A stretch of DNA of 64,000 bases from Aromatoleum toluclasticum ATCC 700605 (GTDB lineage Bacteria; Pseudomonadota; Gammaproteobacteria; Burkholderiales; Rhodocyclaceae). The stretch is from positions 62,001-126,000 of the forward strand of contig NZ_KB899496.1 of assembly GCF_000378245.1 (NCBI RefSeq). Direction: 5' to 3'. Below the pieces are notes generated by a model, which ran no database searches, had not been told where the DNA came from, and worked only from the letters and a program-made list of their open reading frames with translations. Made by a program: the position numbers and the translations under genes. Positions 53,216 through 62,924 of this stretch are shown in pieces. How positions within the stretch are numbered: the first letter of the stretch is position 1; the number at the start of each line of letters is the position of its first letter.

Positions 53216-55561
53216 ATGCAAATAGCAATTTTCGTGTTTGCGGTGGGCGTCTGGGGCGGGCAGTACCAGACGCAGCTGCCCTCGTACGCATGGCTCGCCG
53301 TTCTTTCGAGCGGTTTGACCGCCGCCGCGGCCGTCGCGTTTCAATGGTACAAGGCGGGTGTGGTGCGTGCGAACCTGTTTCGCGCGCTGGTCCTGGCGGT
53401 CGCGCTGGGTGCCGGTTTTGCGTGGTCGAGCTGGCGCGCCGCATGGCGGATCGCCGACGAACTGCCCAGAGTGCTCGAAATGCGCGATGTCGAGCTCACC
53501 GGTGTCGTCGCGGAGCTGCCCGAAGTGGGCGAACAGGGCGTGCGCTTCGTCTTCGAGGTCGAGAAGGCCTCCGCCGCCGTGCCGGAGCGCGTGCTCCTGT
53601 CGTGGTATGCGGCCGAGCGGAGTGGCGCCGTCGTGCCGTCCCTGCGGCCCGGGGAGCGCTGGCAGTTCACCGTGCGGCTCAAGCGGCCCCACGGCCTCGC
53701 GAATCCGGAACTTTTCGATTACGAGGCGGCGCTGCTCGAGCGCGGCATTCGCGCCACCGGCAGCGTACGCCCGGTTCCCGCGCCGGCCCGTGTCGACGAT
53801 TTCGTCCTGCGCCCGGCAACGCTCGTGCATCGCCTGCGCGATTCGATCCGCGCGCGCTTCCTGGCGGCGCTGCCGGGGGCCGACTACGCCGGGGTGCTCG
53901 TCGCGCTGGCGGTCGGGGACCAGCGAGCCATTCCCGACGATCAGTGGACGGTCTTCCGCAACACCGGCATTAGTCATCTCATCAGCATCTCCGGACTACA
54001 CGTGTCGATGGTGGGGCTGCTCCTGGGTTGGCTGGCCGGAAAGGCGTGGCGCCGGTCGCAGCGGCGGTTGTTGCGACTGCCGGCCATGAAGGTCGCCGCC
54101 GCGACAGGGTTCGCCGCGGCGGCAGTCTATGCGGTTCTTGCCGGCATGGGCATTCCGACGCAGCGTTCGCTGATCATGATCGCCGTGGTCGCAGTAGCGC
54201 TCCTCGGCGGGCGGGCGCCATCCGGCGGTATCGTGCTCGCGCTCGCCTTGCTGTGTGTGCTGCTGTTCGATCCGTGGGCGGTGCTGGCGGCGGGGTTCTG
54301 GCTGTCCTTCGGTGCGGTCGCGATCCTGATGTTCCTGCTCGGCGGTCGCGTCGCGGCTGCGAAAGGCTGGCGCGCGGCGGTGGCGAGCCAGCTCGGCATC
54401 ACCCTCGCGATGGTCCCGGGGTTGGTCGTCCTGTTCAATGGATTTTCCGTGGTTTCGCCGCTCGCCAATGCGCTGGCGATTCCGCTCGTGAGCTTCGTGA
54501 TCACCCCGCTTACCCTGCTCGCCATCGTCCTGCCCGTCACAGGGCTGCTGGAACTGGCGCATTGGTTCTTCGGCGTGTTGATGGTATTCCTCGAGTGGCT
54601 GGCGGCCTTGCCCTTCGCGATGTGGTCGCAGGCCGCGCCGCCGGGCGTGCTGACCGTTGCCGGGTTCGTCGGGGTGGCATGGCTGATGTTGCCGCGCGGT
54701 ACACCCGCGCGCGCGGCGGGGGCGCTGGCGATGCTGCCGATGCTCGCGTGGGTGCCCGACCGACCCGCGTACGGCGCGTTCCGCATGGTCGTCCTGGATG
54801 TCGGGCAGGGCACCGCCGTGCATGTCCGCACCGCCCGCCATGAGCTCATCTACGACACCGGGCCGGCCTACCGCCAGGGTGGTGATGCCGCTCTGCGGGT
54901 CCTCGTCCCATATCTCGGCGCCGTCGGTGTCCGGCGCCTCGACCGCCTCATCGTCTCGCACGATGATCTGGACCATTCCGGGGGCATGTCGTCGCTGCTC
55001 GCGGGTGTCGAGGTGAGAGAAGTCATGGCCAATTTCGCGGTGCCTGCACCGTCGAGCGCGCAGCCGCAGCGGGTGACGCGTCCGTGCCTCGCGGGCGACA
55101 GCTGGTCCTGGGACGGGGTGGAGTTCCGCATCCTTCATCCGGACGAAAAGGAACTTGGCAAGACGTCGGATAACGACGCGTCCTGTGTGTTGCGGGTCGC
55201 GGCGCCCGGCGGCTCGGCCCTGCTCGCGGGTGACATCGAGCGCGGTGCCGAGCAACGGCTGATCGCGCAGGCGGGCGGATCCCTCGCGAGTACGGTCGTC
55301 GTCGTTCCGCACCACGGAAGCCGGTCGTCGTCCGGCGACTTCTTCGTCGCCGGCGTGGCGCCGCGTGCCGCGATCCATTCGGCGGGTTATCTAAACCAGT
55401 TCCATCACCCGCATCCGACCGTGCTGCAGCGCTGGGCGGCGGCGGGTGCAGCGAACTGGCGCACGGACGAGCAGGGAGCGATCCTTGTCGATGCCGGTGC
55501 AAGAGGTCTCGAGATCGCCTCCTGGCGCGATCTGGGGCGCCGCTACTGGTACGGGCGTTAG
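53216..55561 (+). CDS. comEC: ComEC/Rec2 DNA uptake channel
   Basis: A 781-aa polytopic protein of the ComEC/Rec2 family, the inner-membrane channel for transformation DNA. It has an N-terminal DUF4131-type soluble domain (about 60-200), the competence membrane domain (FRNTGISHLISISGLHVSMVG in order, then many helices to about 505), and a C-terminal metallo-beta-lactamase-like domain with VLDVGQG, SHDDLDHSGG and VPHHGSRSSS. All parts look intact, so DNA uptake is plausible; no pilus or comEA genes are in the window. Divergent from the DUF2062 gene. Confidence 0.93.
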   Translation: MQIAIFVFAVGVWGGQYQTQLPSYAWLAVLSSGLTAAAAVAFQWYKAGVVRANLFRALVLAVALGAGFAWSSWRAAWRIADELPRVLEMRDVELTGVVAELPEVGEQGVRFVFEVEKASAAVPERVLLSWYAAERSGAVVPSLRPGERWQFTVRLKRPHGLANPELFDYEAALLERGIRATGSVRPVPAPARVDDFVLRPATLVHRLRDSIRARFLAALPGADYAGVLVALAVGDQRAIPDDQWTVFRNTGISHLISISGLHVSMVGLLLGWLAGKAWRRSQRRLLRLPAMKVAAATGFAAAAVYAVLAGMGIPTQRSLIMIAVVAVALLGGRAPSGGIVLALALLCVLLFDPWAVLAAGFWLSFGAVAILMFLLGGRVAAAKGWRAAVASQLGITLAMVPGLVVLFNGFSVVSPLANALAIPLVSFVITPLTLLAIVLPVTGLLELAHWFFGVLMVFLEWLAALPFAMWSQAAPPGVLTVAGFVGVAWLMLPRGTPARAAGALAMLPMLAWVPDRPAYGAFRMVVLDVGQGTAVHVRTARHELIYDTGPAYRQGGDAALRVLVPYLGAVGVRRLDRLIVSHDDLDHSGGMSSLLAGVEVREVMANFAVPAPSSAQPQRVTRPCLAGDSWSWDGVEFRILHPDEKELGKTSDNDASCVLRVAAPGGSALLAGDIERGAEQRLIAQAGGSLASTVVVVPHHGSRSSSGDFFVAGVAPRAAIHSAGYLNQFHHPHPTVLQRWAAAGAANWRTDEQGAILVDAGARGLEIASWRDLGRRYWYGR

Positions 55562-55616
55562 GCCGTCGTCCTGCTACACTTCGCCACTCTGCCGCGTACA
55601 TCAAGAACCCGATTCG

Positions 55617-56552
55617 ATGAGCCTGCTCGACTCCCTGCGCCGTCTGTTACGACCGGATCCGTACCCTTCGCGTGCTGCGGAGGCCGCAGTCGATCGGCCG
55701 TGGCACGGGGTGCGCGAACGGTCGGTGCAATGCATCGGTCCGCACGGTTTTCACCGCATGGCCTATACGGAGTGGGGTAACCCGGCGAACCGCAAGGTGC
55801 TCGTGTGCGCGCACGGCCTCACGCGCAACGGGCGCGATTTCGATTTCCTCGCGCAGGCGCTGGCGGACGATTACCGCGTGGTCTGTCCCGACGTACCCGG
55901 GCGCGGGCGCAGCGACTGGCTCGGGGTCAAGTCGGACTACGGTTTCCCCTTGTATGTCGCAGATATGGTCACGCTGCTCGCGCGGCTCGACGCCGACACG
56001 GTGCATTGGGTCGGCACCTCGATGGGCGGGATCATCGGCATGCTGCTCGCCAGCCGGCCGCACACGCCGATCTCGCGGCTGGTGCTGAATGACGTCGGTC
56101 CCGTGATCACGGCGGCTTCGTTGCGGCGCATCGGCGAATACGTCGGGAGGGCGCCGAAATTCGGCAGCATGGCGGAGGCCGAGGCCTGGATCCGCACGGT
56201 CAGCGCGCCCTTCGGTCCGCTCACGGACGAGCAGTGGCGGCACCTCACGCGGTATTCGGTGCGTCCCGTCGATGGGGGCTTCGCGATGGTGTACGACCCC
56301 GGGCTGGGCGACGTCTTCCGCGATGCTCCCGTCGTGGTCGATGTCGATCTGTGGGACGTGTACAAGGCGATCCAGTGTCCCACGCTCGCGATTCGCGGTG
56401 CCGAGTCGGATCTGCTCACACCCGAAATTTTTCGACAGATGGGTGAAACCGGGCCCCGCGCGCGCCTCGCGGAGATCCCCGGCGTCGGTCACGCGCCGGT
56501 GCTCATGGACCGCGAACAGATCGCGCTGGTGCGCGGTTTCCTGCTGGAATGA
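55617..56552 (+). CDS. Alpha/beta hydrolase
   Basis: A 311-aa alpha/beta hydrolase with nucleophile elbow GTSMGG (S135), oxyanion segment HGLTRNGRDFD, an acid in RGAESDLL and the histidine in GVGHAPVL. DVPGRGRSDWL and SDYGFPLYVADM are typical of a conserved betaproteobacterial group annotated as hydrolase or transferase. Substrate unknown. The ATG at 55617 follows the comEC stop by 55 bases; a longer frame runs back into comEC. Confidence 0.87.
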   Translation: MSLLDSLRRLLRPDPYPSRAAEAAVDRPWHGVRERSVQCIGPHGFHRMAYTEWGNPANRKVLVCAHGLTRNGRDFDFLAQALADDYRVVCPDVPGRGRSDWLGVKSDYGFPLYVADMVTLLARLDADTVHWVGTSMGGIIGMLLASRPHTPISRLVLNDVGPVITAASLRRIGEYVGRAPKFGSMAEAEAWIRTVSAPFGPLTDEQWRHLTRYSVRPVDGGFAMVYDPGLGDVFRDAPVVVDVDLWDVYKAIQCPTLAIRGAESDLLTPEIFRQMGETGPRARLAEIPGVGHAPVLMDREQIALVRGFLLE

Positions 56553-56583
56553 TGAATCGCGCGCCGCAGGAGGCAGGGTTCCG

Positions 56584-57267
56584 ATGAGCGGCATCTCGAC
56601 GCTCGACTGGATTGCACTCGGCTGGTTCCTCACCGCTTGGGCGGGTTACGGCTGGATCTCGGAAAACAGCCGCTGGGCGCAGCGCGGGCTGATGGGCGTG
56701 AGCCATCGTTTCCGGCTCGACTGGGCGCGCGAGATGCTGGCGCGCGATCTGCGCGTCAGTGATGCGGCATTGGTGGGGAACCTGATGCAGAGCGTGTCCT
56801 TCTATGCGAACACGACGATCTACATCATCGCCGGCCTGCTCGCCGTTCTCGGCGCACTCGACCAGGCGATGCGCTTCACCGCCGACCTGCCGTTTGCGCG
56901 TGCAACCTCGCGCGAGCTGGGCGAACTGAAGCTCTTGCTGTTGCTGACTGTCTTTGTTGTCGCATACTTCAAGTTCACGTGGTCGCTGCGCCAGTTCAAC
57001 ATGCTGTCGATCCTGATCGGCGCAAGTCCCACGAATCCGGACGGGGAAGGGCGCGAGCGCATGGTGCAGCGCGTGGCGATGGTGAACTCGCTGGCCGGCG
57101 ACGAGTTCAATCGCGGCATCCGCGCCTACTATTTCGGCCTTGCTGCGGTCGCCTGGTTCATCCAGCCCTGGCTCTTCCTGTTTCTGACCGCCTTGGTTGT
57201 AGGCGTGCTGTATCGCCGCGACTTTGCGTCGTCCGTGCTGGTGGCGCTCGACCGCGACGGCGCCTGA
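56584..57267 (+). CDS. DUF599 membrane protein
   Basis: A 227-aa membrane protein of the DUF599 family, with about four hydrophobic segments and the conserved FKFTWSLRQFNMLSILIGA and ANTTIYIIAGLLAVLGALD (split). Function unknown. The frame is open upstream, but the family starts near MSGISTLDWIALGW. It follows the hydrolase by 31 bases and is probably cotranscribed. It converges on msrB. Confidence 0.88.
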   Translation: MSGISTLDWIALGWFLTAWAGYGWISENSRWAQRGLMGVSHRFRLDWAREMLARDLRVSDAALVGNLMQSVSFYANTTIYIIAGLLAVLGALDQAMRFTADLPFARATSRELGELKLLLLLTVFVVAYFKFTWSLRQFNMLSILIGASPTNPDGEGRERMVQRVAMVNSLAGDEFNRGIRAYYFGLAAVAWFIQPWLFLFLTALVVGVLYRRDFASSVLVALDRDGA

Positions 57268-57291
57268 TCCGGCTGCGCCCGCGCGGTCGAG

Positions 57292-57708
57292 TCAGTCGTC
57301 TCCGCCTGACGAGCGCTGCGGATCGAAGCGGATCGAGGCCGAGTTGATGCAGTAGCGCAGCCCCGTAGGGGCCGGTCCGTCCTCGAACACGTGTCCGAGA
57401 TGAGCGCCGCACTTCCGGCACAGCACCTCCGTGCGATGCATGAAGTGCGAGCGGTCTTCGGCCTCGTCGACGTTTTCGGGGGCGGCCGCGGTCCAGAAGC
57501 TGGGCCAGCCGCAGCCGGCGTCGAACTTGTGTTCGGAGTCGAACAGCGGCGTACCGCAGCAGATGCAGCGGTACTCGCCGTTTTCCCAGAAGTTCCAGTA
57601 TTCCCCGGTGAAGGCACGCTCGGTGCCTTTCTGCCGGGCTACCTCGTACTGCGTCGGCGACAGTTGCGCGCGCCACTCGGCGTCGGTCTTTTCGATCTTG
57701 CGGCTCAT
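57292..57708 (-). CDS. msrB: Peptide-methionine (R)-S-oxide reductase MsrB
   Basis: A 138-aa MsrB that reduces methionine-R-sulfoxide in proteins. It has zinc cysteines C48/C51 and C97/C100, catalytic C120 in [11 protein letters not shown], and a possible resolving C66 in GCGWPSF. Standard length. It lies 37 bases downstream of the DUF2863 gene on the same strand. Confidence 0.95.
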   Translation of the reverse strand: MSRKIEKTDAEWRAQLSPTQYEVARQKGTERAFTGEYWNFWENGEYRCICCGTPLFDSEHKFDAGCGWPSFWTAAAPENVDEAEDRSHFMHRTEVLCRKCGAHLGHVFEDGPAPTGLRYCINSASIRFDPQRSSGGDD

Positions 57709-57745
57709 TCGTTTCTCCTTCGTCGGAACCGCGCGCGCAATCTTT

Positions 57746-58915
57746 TCAGTGCAGGTGGCGCGGTGCCTGCTCGCCGTGCTCGTCAGGCATCTCCGCGTGC
57801 ACGATTTCGCCCTCCGGCGAGGGGTAGAGCGGTGCGCCGCAGTCGTCGCAGTATTCGAGCGGGAAACGGTGCTCGAGGTTCACGATCTCGGTGACGCCGC
57901 AGTCGCGCAGCACCGCCTCGATCTCCGAGTGCGAATCGGCCGTTTCGTCTTCCGCACCCAGCAGCGGCCACACGACACCGTGAACGACCTCTTCCTTGCC
58001 GCGCATCGTCAGGCCGACCCGGTATTCCTCGAGTTCGCGGTCGTAGAAGGGCGCGATGACGGCACGGACGTTCGCGGCGGGCGTATCCAGCTCCGCGCCG
58101 AGGAACGCCACGGAGGCGCGGATCGCGTACGGGCGGCTGTCCTTGTCGGCCTGGCGGCTGGCGGCAAAGTACGCTTCAGGTAGCACCACTTCCATCGCGC
58201 AGCCCGGCAGCAGAGGCGTGAGGCACGCCCCGCCCTGCATGCGCCACTGCGTCATGCATTGTTCGCGCGTGCGGTCGGGCTGCTGCCACGCGAACAGCGC
58301 CTCGCCCTTCGGCACCGCGATCGCTGCGAGCAGGTAACGGGTGTCCGACAGGAATTGCGCCGTCTCCGGCATGCCTTCGGTGTCGATGCGCAGATCCTTC
58401 CCGGCGACGGCGGCACGCCCGAGTTCGGCGGCGAATGCGGCGGTCGCGCAGTAGCCCTGTGGCAGCTGGTCGGGGCTGAAGAGATAATCGGCCATCGCCA
58501 GCTTCACCTTGTCCGCGAGCACGTGCGCCTGCAGATGCACCCGCAGGTTCGCCAGTACCGAGGCGGAAATGGTGTTCGACGGAATGCGGTAGCGCGACCA
58601 CGCCAGCACCGGTGCGGCGATGAGCAGGACGTCGTGATCCTGGGAAACACCGGAAGCGCTCTCCGCGCGTGACTCGATGTAGTCCGCCAGTTCGTCGTAC
58701 GCGCGCGGATCGGCGGCGTAGAGGTGGTCGAGCGCGGAGTTCAGGGTGTCCTCGCTGCCTTCCTCCAGCATGCGGTCAAGGCTGTCGCACAGCAGCCGGT
58801 CCCAGTAGCGGTCTTCGGCACGGCTGCCGGACTCGGCCAGGCCCGTTGCGAGCCAGATCAGGTTTTCGGCGTCGCGGCCCAAACCACCGCGGCGTTTTTG
58901 ACGGGGTCTCTTCAT
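57746..58915 (-). CDS. DUF2863 family protein
   Basis: A 389-aa protein of the DUF2863 family, restricted as far as I recall to betaproteobacteria. It starts with an Arg/Lys-rich segment and ends with a small zinc-ribbon-like end [19 protein letters not shown]. No signal peptide or transmembrane helix. Function unknown. It is upstream of msrB in the same direction. Confidence 0.85.
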   Translation of the reverse strand: MKRPRQKRRGGLGRDAENLIWLATGLAESGSRAEDRYWDRLLCDSLDRMLEEGSEDTLNSALDHLYAADPRAYDELADYIESRAESASGVSQDHDVLLIAAPVLAWSRYRIPSNTISASVLANLRVHLQAHVLADKVKLAMADYLFSPDQLPQGYCATAAFAAELGRAAVAGKDLRIDTEGMPETAQFLSDTRYLLAAIAVPKGEALFAWQQPDRTREQCMTQWRMQGGACLTPLLPGCAMEVVLPEAYFAASRQADKDSRPYAIRASVAFLGAELDTPAANVRAVIAPFYDRELEEYRVGLTMRGKEEVVHGVVWPLLGAEDETADSHSEIEAVLRDCGVTEIVNLEHRFPLEYCDDCGAPLYPSPEGEIVHAEMPDEHGEQAPRHLH

Positions 58916-58954
58916 GGAAATTCCTGTTTGGGAATGTTGCAGCGCCTGCGCCGC

Positions 58955-59788
58955 TCAGTACGCAGGCTTGTTTAGCCTTACGGCCTGGAGGATGGTAGCC
59001 GAAATCTCCTCGATCGATTTCGTTGTCGAGTCCAGCCACTGGATGTTCTCGCGCCGCATCAGCTTCTGCGCGGCCTCGATCTCGAAGCGGCAATTCTCGA
59101 TCGCCGCGTAGCGGCTGTTCGGGCGACGCTCCTGGCGGATCTGCGAGAGGCGTTCGGCCGCGATCGTGAGCCCGAACAGCTTGCCGCGGTGGCGGTGCAG
59201 TTCGCCGGGCAGCTTGTTGCGTTCGAAATCCTCGGGGATGAGCGGGTAGTTCGCGGCCTTCACGCCGAACTGCATCGCAAGATAGAGGCTCGTCGGCGTC
59301 TTGCCCGAGCGCGACACGCCGACGAGGATCACGTCCGCGTCCGCGAGTTCGCCGTCCGACGAGATGCCGTCGTCGTGTGCCATCGCGAAGTTGATCGCCT
59401 CGATGCGCGCCTTGTAGTCCTGGCTCTCGGCAATGCCATGGAAACGTCCGACCGTGTGCGTGGAGCGCTGGCCGAGTTCGGCCTCCAGGGGCACGATGAA
59501 CTGCTCGAACAGGTCGACGAACAGCGCGTCGGCATCACGCAATCCGCTTTCCGGCTGCGGATTCACCAGGGTGCTGAAGACGATCGGGCGCACGCCGTCC
59601 GCCTCGCGCGCTTCGCGGATCAGGCGCGCCGCATCGAGTGCCTTGTCGAGGTCGTCGACAAAGGGAATGCGCACCTGGCGCAGCCCCGACTTCGGGAACT
59701 GTGCGAGCAGGCTGTGGCCTAGTGTTTCGGCCGTGATGCCGGTGCCGTCGGAGATGAAGAATACGGTCCGGGGGGGAGTCTCGCTCAT
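58955..59788 (-). CDS. ppsR: PEP synthase regulatory kinase/pyrophosphorylase (PSRP)
   Basis: A 277-aa DUF299-family bifunctional enzyme. It inactivates PEP synthase by ADP-dependent phosphorylation and reactivates it by Pi-dependent removal. The start [22 protein letters not shown] (residues 10-31) and the P-loop GVSRSGKT (157-164) are diagnostic. It is divergent from ppsA, its substrate, across 110 bases. Confidence 0.95.
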   Translation of the reverse strand: MSETPPRTVFFISDGTGITAETLGHSLLAQFPKSGLRQVRIPFVDDLDKALDAARLIREAREADGVRPIVFSTLVNPQPESGLRDADALFVDLFEQFIVPLEAELGQRSTHTVGRFHGIAESQDYKARIEAINFAMAHDDGISSDGELADADVILVGVSRSGKTPTSLYLAMQFGVKAANYPLIPEDFERNKLPGELHRHRGKLFGLTIAAERLSQIRQERRPNSRYAAIENCRFEIEAAQKLMRRENIQWLDSTTKSIEEISATILQAVRLNKPAY

Positions 59789-59898
59789 GATTGGTGGCCG
59801 AAGATCGTTACATACGGGAAAACCTGCCGTGCGGCAAAGCAGCAAATTTCGGTAAAATCACATTTTGCTTTCTCCCCCACAAAACCGGAAGGCCATTC

Positions 59899-62265
59899 AT
59901 GTCCCGTTATGTCATCCCCTTCACTGAACTGCGCATGTCGGACGTAGAGCAGGTCGGTGGCAAGAACGCCTCGCTTGGCGAAATGATCAGCCAGCTGCCC
60001 TCGAGTGTGCGGGTTCCTGGCGGTTTCGCCACCACTGCCGATGCGTTCCGCGAGTTTCTCGCTCACCAGGGGCTCGCGGAGAAGATTCGCGCTGCACTGG
60101 ATGCGCTGGATGTGGATGATGTCGAAAAGCTGGCGAAGACCGGCGCACAGATTCGCCAGTGGGTTGTCGAGACTCCCTTCCCGGCCAAGCTGGAAGAAGA
60201 GATTCAGGCAGCGTACAACGCACTGACAGCAGAAGGCGAGGGCAGTTTCGCGGTGCGCTCGTCGGCAACTGCAGAAGATCTCCCGGATGCCTCGTTCGCC
60301 GGCCAGCAGGAAACCTTCCTGAACATCCACGGCTACGAGAACATCCTGCACGCGATGAAGGAAGTGTTCGCCTCGCTCTACAACGACCGCGCCATCGCCT
60401 ACCGCGTGCACAAGGGCTTCGCCCACGCCGACGTCGCACTGTCGGCCGGCGTGCAGCGCATGGTGCGCTCGGATACCGGTGCCTCGGGCGTGATGTTCAC
60501 GATCGACACCGAATCGGGCTTCGACAAGGTCGTGTTCATCACGGCCTCCTACGGGCTGGGCGAGACGGTCGTGCAGGGCGCGGTGAATCCGGACGAGTTC
60601 TACGTGCACAAGCCGACCCTGGAGCTGGGCAAGCCTGCGGTGATCCGCCGCAACCTCGGCTCCAAGCTGATCAAGATGATCTTCGCGGACAAGAAGGAAG
60701 CGGGCAAGTCGGTGCGCACCGTCGATGTGCCCGAAGCCGACCGCGTGAAGTTCTCCCTGACGAACGAGGACGTGCTGGAACTCGCGCGCTACGCCGTCGT
60801 GATCGAGAAGCACTACGGCCGTCCGATGGACATCGAGTGGGGCAAGGACGGCCAGGACGGCAAGCTCTACATCCTTCAGGCGCGTCCCGAGACCGTGAAG
60901 AGCCAGGCCAGCGGCCTGGTGATGGAGAAGTACCGCCTCAAGCAGTATGGCAAGGCCATGACGCACGGCCGCGCGATCGGTCAGAAGATCGGCGCCGGCA
61001 CCGTGCGTGTCGTTGCCGATGCGTCCGAGATGAGCCGCGTGCAGGCCGGCGACATCCTCGTCACCGACATGACCGACCCCAACTGGGAGCCGGTGATGAA
61101 GCGCGCCAGCGCGATCGTGACGAACCGCGGCGGCCGTACCTGCCACGCGGCGATCATCGCGCGCGAGCTGGGCATCCCGGCGATCGTCGGCTGCGGCAAC
61201 GCCACCGAAGTGCTGAGCGAGGGCGACTCGGTGACCGTGTCGTGCGCTGAAGGCGACACCGGCTACGTGTATCGCGGCAAGCTCGATTTCGAGGTCATCA
61301 AGACGGACATGGGCAATCTGCCCGAGATCCCGGTCAAGATCATGATGAACGTCGGCAACCCCGAACTCGCCTTCGAATTCGCGCAGATTCCGAACGGCGG
61401 CGTCGGCCTTGCGCGCCTAGAGTTCGTCATCAACAACATGATCGGCATCCACCCCAAGGCGATCCTCGAAATCAACCAGGTGCCGGCGAGCCTGCGCGAC
61501 GAGATCCTGCGCCGTTCGCGCGGCTATGCGACGCCGAAGCAGTTCTTCATCGAGAAGCTGGTCGAGGGCGTCGCCACGATCGCCGCGGCCTTCTACCCGA
61601 AGCCCGTTATCGTGCGCATGTCCGACTTCAAGTCGAACGAATACCGCAAGCTCCTCGGCGGCGAGATTTACGAGCCGGAAGAAGAGAACCCGATGCTGGG
61701 TTTCCGCGGTGCCTCGCGCTACATCGCGCACAGCTTCCGCGACTGCTTCGAGCTCGAATGCATCGCGATGAAGAAGGTGCGCAACGAGCTTGGGCTGACC
61801 AACGTCCAGATCATGGTGCCCTTCGTGCGCAACGTCGAGGAAGCCAAGGGCGTGGTCGACCTGCTCGCCGCGCACGGCCTCAAGCGCGGCACGAACGATC
61901 TCAAGCTCATCATGATGTGCGAGATCCCGTCCAACGCGCTGCTCGCCGACCAGTTCCTCGAGCACTTCGACGGCTTCTCGATCGGCTCGAACGACCTCAC
62001 CCAGCTCACGCTGGGCCTTGACCGCGACTCGGGGCTCGTCGCTCATGCGTTCGACGAGCGCGATCCGGCCGTGAAGCAGCTGCTGTCGATGGCGATCAAA
62101 TCAGCGAACCGCCTCGGCAAGTACGTCGGCATCTGCGGCCAGGGTCCGTCGGACCACGCCGATTTCGCCGAATGGCTGATGGACGAGGGCATCCAGACGA
62201 TCTCGCTCAACCCCGATACTGTCGTCGATACCTGGCTCAAGCTGTCGGTACACGCCGGCAAGTAA
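59899..62265 (+). CDS. ppsA: Phosphoenolpyruvate synthase
   Basis: A 788-aa PEP synthase that makes PEP, AMP and phosphate from pyruvate and ATP in gluconeogenesis. It has the N-terminal ATP-grasp domain ([31 protein letters not shown] in order), the central phosphohistidine domain with H416 ([14 protein letters not shown]) and the C-terminal PEP-binding barrel ([16 protein letters not shown]). The ATG at 59899 gives the normal start [11 protein letters not shown]; the frame runs on upstream without homology. A -10-like TAAAAT lies about 45 bases upstream. A strong intrinsic terminator follows. Confidence 0.96.
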   Translation: MSRYVIPFTELRMSDVEQVGGKNASLGEMISQLPSSVRVPGGFATTADAFREFLAHQGLAEKIRAALDALDVDDVEKLAKTGAQIRQWVVETPFPAKLEEEIQAAYNALTAEGEGSFAVRSSATAEDLPDASFAGQQETFLNIHGYENILHAMKEVFASLYNDRAIAYRVHKGFAHADVALSAGVQRMVRSDTGASGVMFTIDTESGFDKVVFITASYGLGETVVQGAVNPDEFYVHKPTLELGKPAVIRRNLGSKLIKMIFADKKEAGKSVRTVDVPEADRVKFSLTNEDVLELARYAVVIEKHYGRPMDIEWGKDGQDGKLYILQARPETVKSQASGLVMEKYRLKQYGKAMTHGRAIGQKIGAGTVRVVADASEMSRVQAGDILVTDMTDPNWEPVMKRASAIVTNRGGRTCHAAIIARELGIPAIVGCGNATEVLSEGDSVTVSCAEGDTGYVYRGKLDFEVIKTDMGNLPEIPVKIMMNVGNPELAFEFAQIPNGGVGLARLEFVINNMIGIHPKAILEINQVPASLRDEILRRSRGYATPKQFFIEKLVEGVATIAAAFYPKPVIVRMSDFKSNEYRKLLGGEIYEPEEENPMLGFRGASRYIAHSFRDCFELECIAMKKVRNELGLTNVQIMVPFVRNVEEAKGVVDLLAAHGLKRGTNDLKLIMMCEIPSNALLADQFLEHFDGFSIGSNDLTQLTLGLDRDSGLVAHAFDERDPAVKQLLSMAIKSANRLGKYVGICGQGPSDHADFAEWLMDEGIQTISLNPDTVVDTWLKLSVHAGK

Positions 62266-62288
62266 TGTCGCGTCCTGCGGAACGACAA

Positions 62289-62315
62289 CGGCGGCCTCGG
62301 CCGCCGTTTTTTTTT
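62289..62315 (+). terminator. Intrinsic terminator of ppsA
   Basis: The 7-base stem CGGCGGC / GCCGCCG with a CTCG loop is followed by nine T's, 24 bases after the ppsA stop. A textbook rho-independent terminator. Confidence 0.92.
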
Positions 62316-62353
62316 CGCAACGCAGTCAATTGGACGGCCTTGAGTCGCATCAA

Positions 62354-62381
62354 TTGCGAGATGCTAACCACAGTCTATTAT
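62354..62381 (+). promoter_or_regulatory. Candidate sigma-70 promoter
   Basis: TTGCGA and TATTAT are spaced by 16 bases, in an AT-rich stretch after the ppsA terminator and about 97 bases before the flavin-barrel gene. It probably drives that gene. Confidence 0.4.
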
Positions 62382-62477
62382 TTCGAAGCAAACAAATTCT
62401 GAAAACGGTGGCCGAATCCGAGGGCCGCCTTGGGGCGCAGTGGAGCGCACGGCAACGACAGAAAGGAGATGCGAATA

Positions 62478-62861
62478 ATGGGTGTGATCGAAGGTGCAGT
62501 GCGTGATCTTCTCGAGAAGACGGAGTTCGTGACGATCGTCACCGAAGGCCCGGATGGGCCACACGTGGTTGGAAACTGGGGCGACTACCTGCGACGCCTC
62601 GGGATCGAGGGGGACAAGCTGGTTCTGCCCGCCGGGTACTATCGCAAGACGGAGGAAAATCTGCGAAGCAACCCACGTGTCCAGATCCTGGCTGCATCGC
62701 GTTCGGTAGAGGGTAGTCACGGGCCCGGCCAAGGCTGCCTGCTGCATGGGACCGGAGCGATCGTGAACGACCCGGAACTGCTTGAGCGCGTGAAGGCGTC
62801 GTTTCCGTGGGCGCGCGCCGTGCTGGTGATCGAGGTCGGGCGGGCCGAATTGCAGCTCTGA
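62478..62861 (+). CDS. Pyridoxamine 5'-phosphate oxidase-like flavin-barrel protein
   Basis: A 127-aa FMN-binding split-barrel protein of the pyridoxamine-phosphate-oxidase-like superfamily: TEFVTIVTEGPDGPHVVGNWG, LVLPAGYYRKTEENLRSNPRVQIL (split) and GCLLHGTGAI. It is too short and lacks the signatures to be PdxH, and more likely binds flavin, heme or F420-like cofactor in an oxidoreduction role not visible here. AAAGGAG lies 9 bases before the ATG at 62478; an ATG at 62469 is too close to that site. Confidence 0.8.
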   Translation: MGVIEGAVRDLLEKTEFVTIVTEGPDGPHVVGNWGDYLRRLGIEGDKLVLPAGYYRKTEENLRSNPRVQILAASRSVEGSHGPGQGCLLHGTGAIVNDPELLERVKASFPWARAVLVIEVGRAELQL

Positions 62862-62863
62862 AC

Positions 62864-62889
62864 GCTTGGCGCCCCGCGGGGCGCCAAGC
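62864..62889. terminator. Palindromic hairpin between convergent genes
   Basis: GCTTGGCGCCCC and GGGGCGCCAAGC form a perfect 12-base stem with only two bases between, located between the flavin-barrel gene (+) and the FadH-type gene (-). Probable bidirectional terminator; T-runs are poor. Confidence 0.5.
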
Positions 62890-62924
62890 CAGTGGAATTG
62901 CGGGTGTGCGGCCCGCGCGCGAGC

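Noticed and set aside
62478-62861. Flavin-barrel gene as pdxH
   Set aside because: Far too short and missing the pyridoxal-phosphate binding signature of PdxH.
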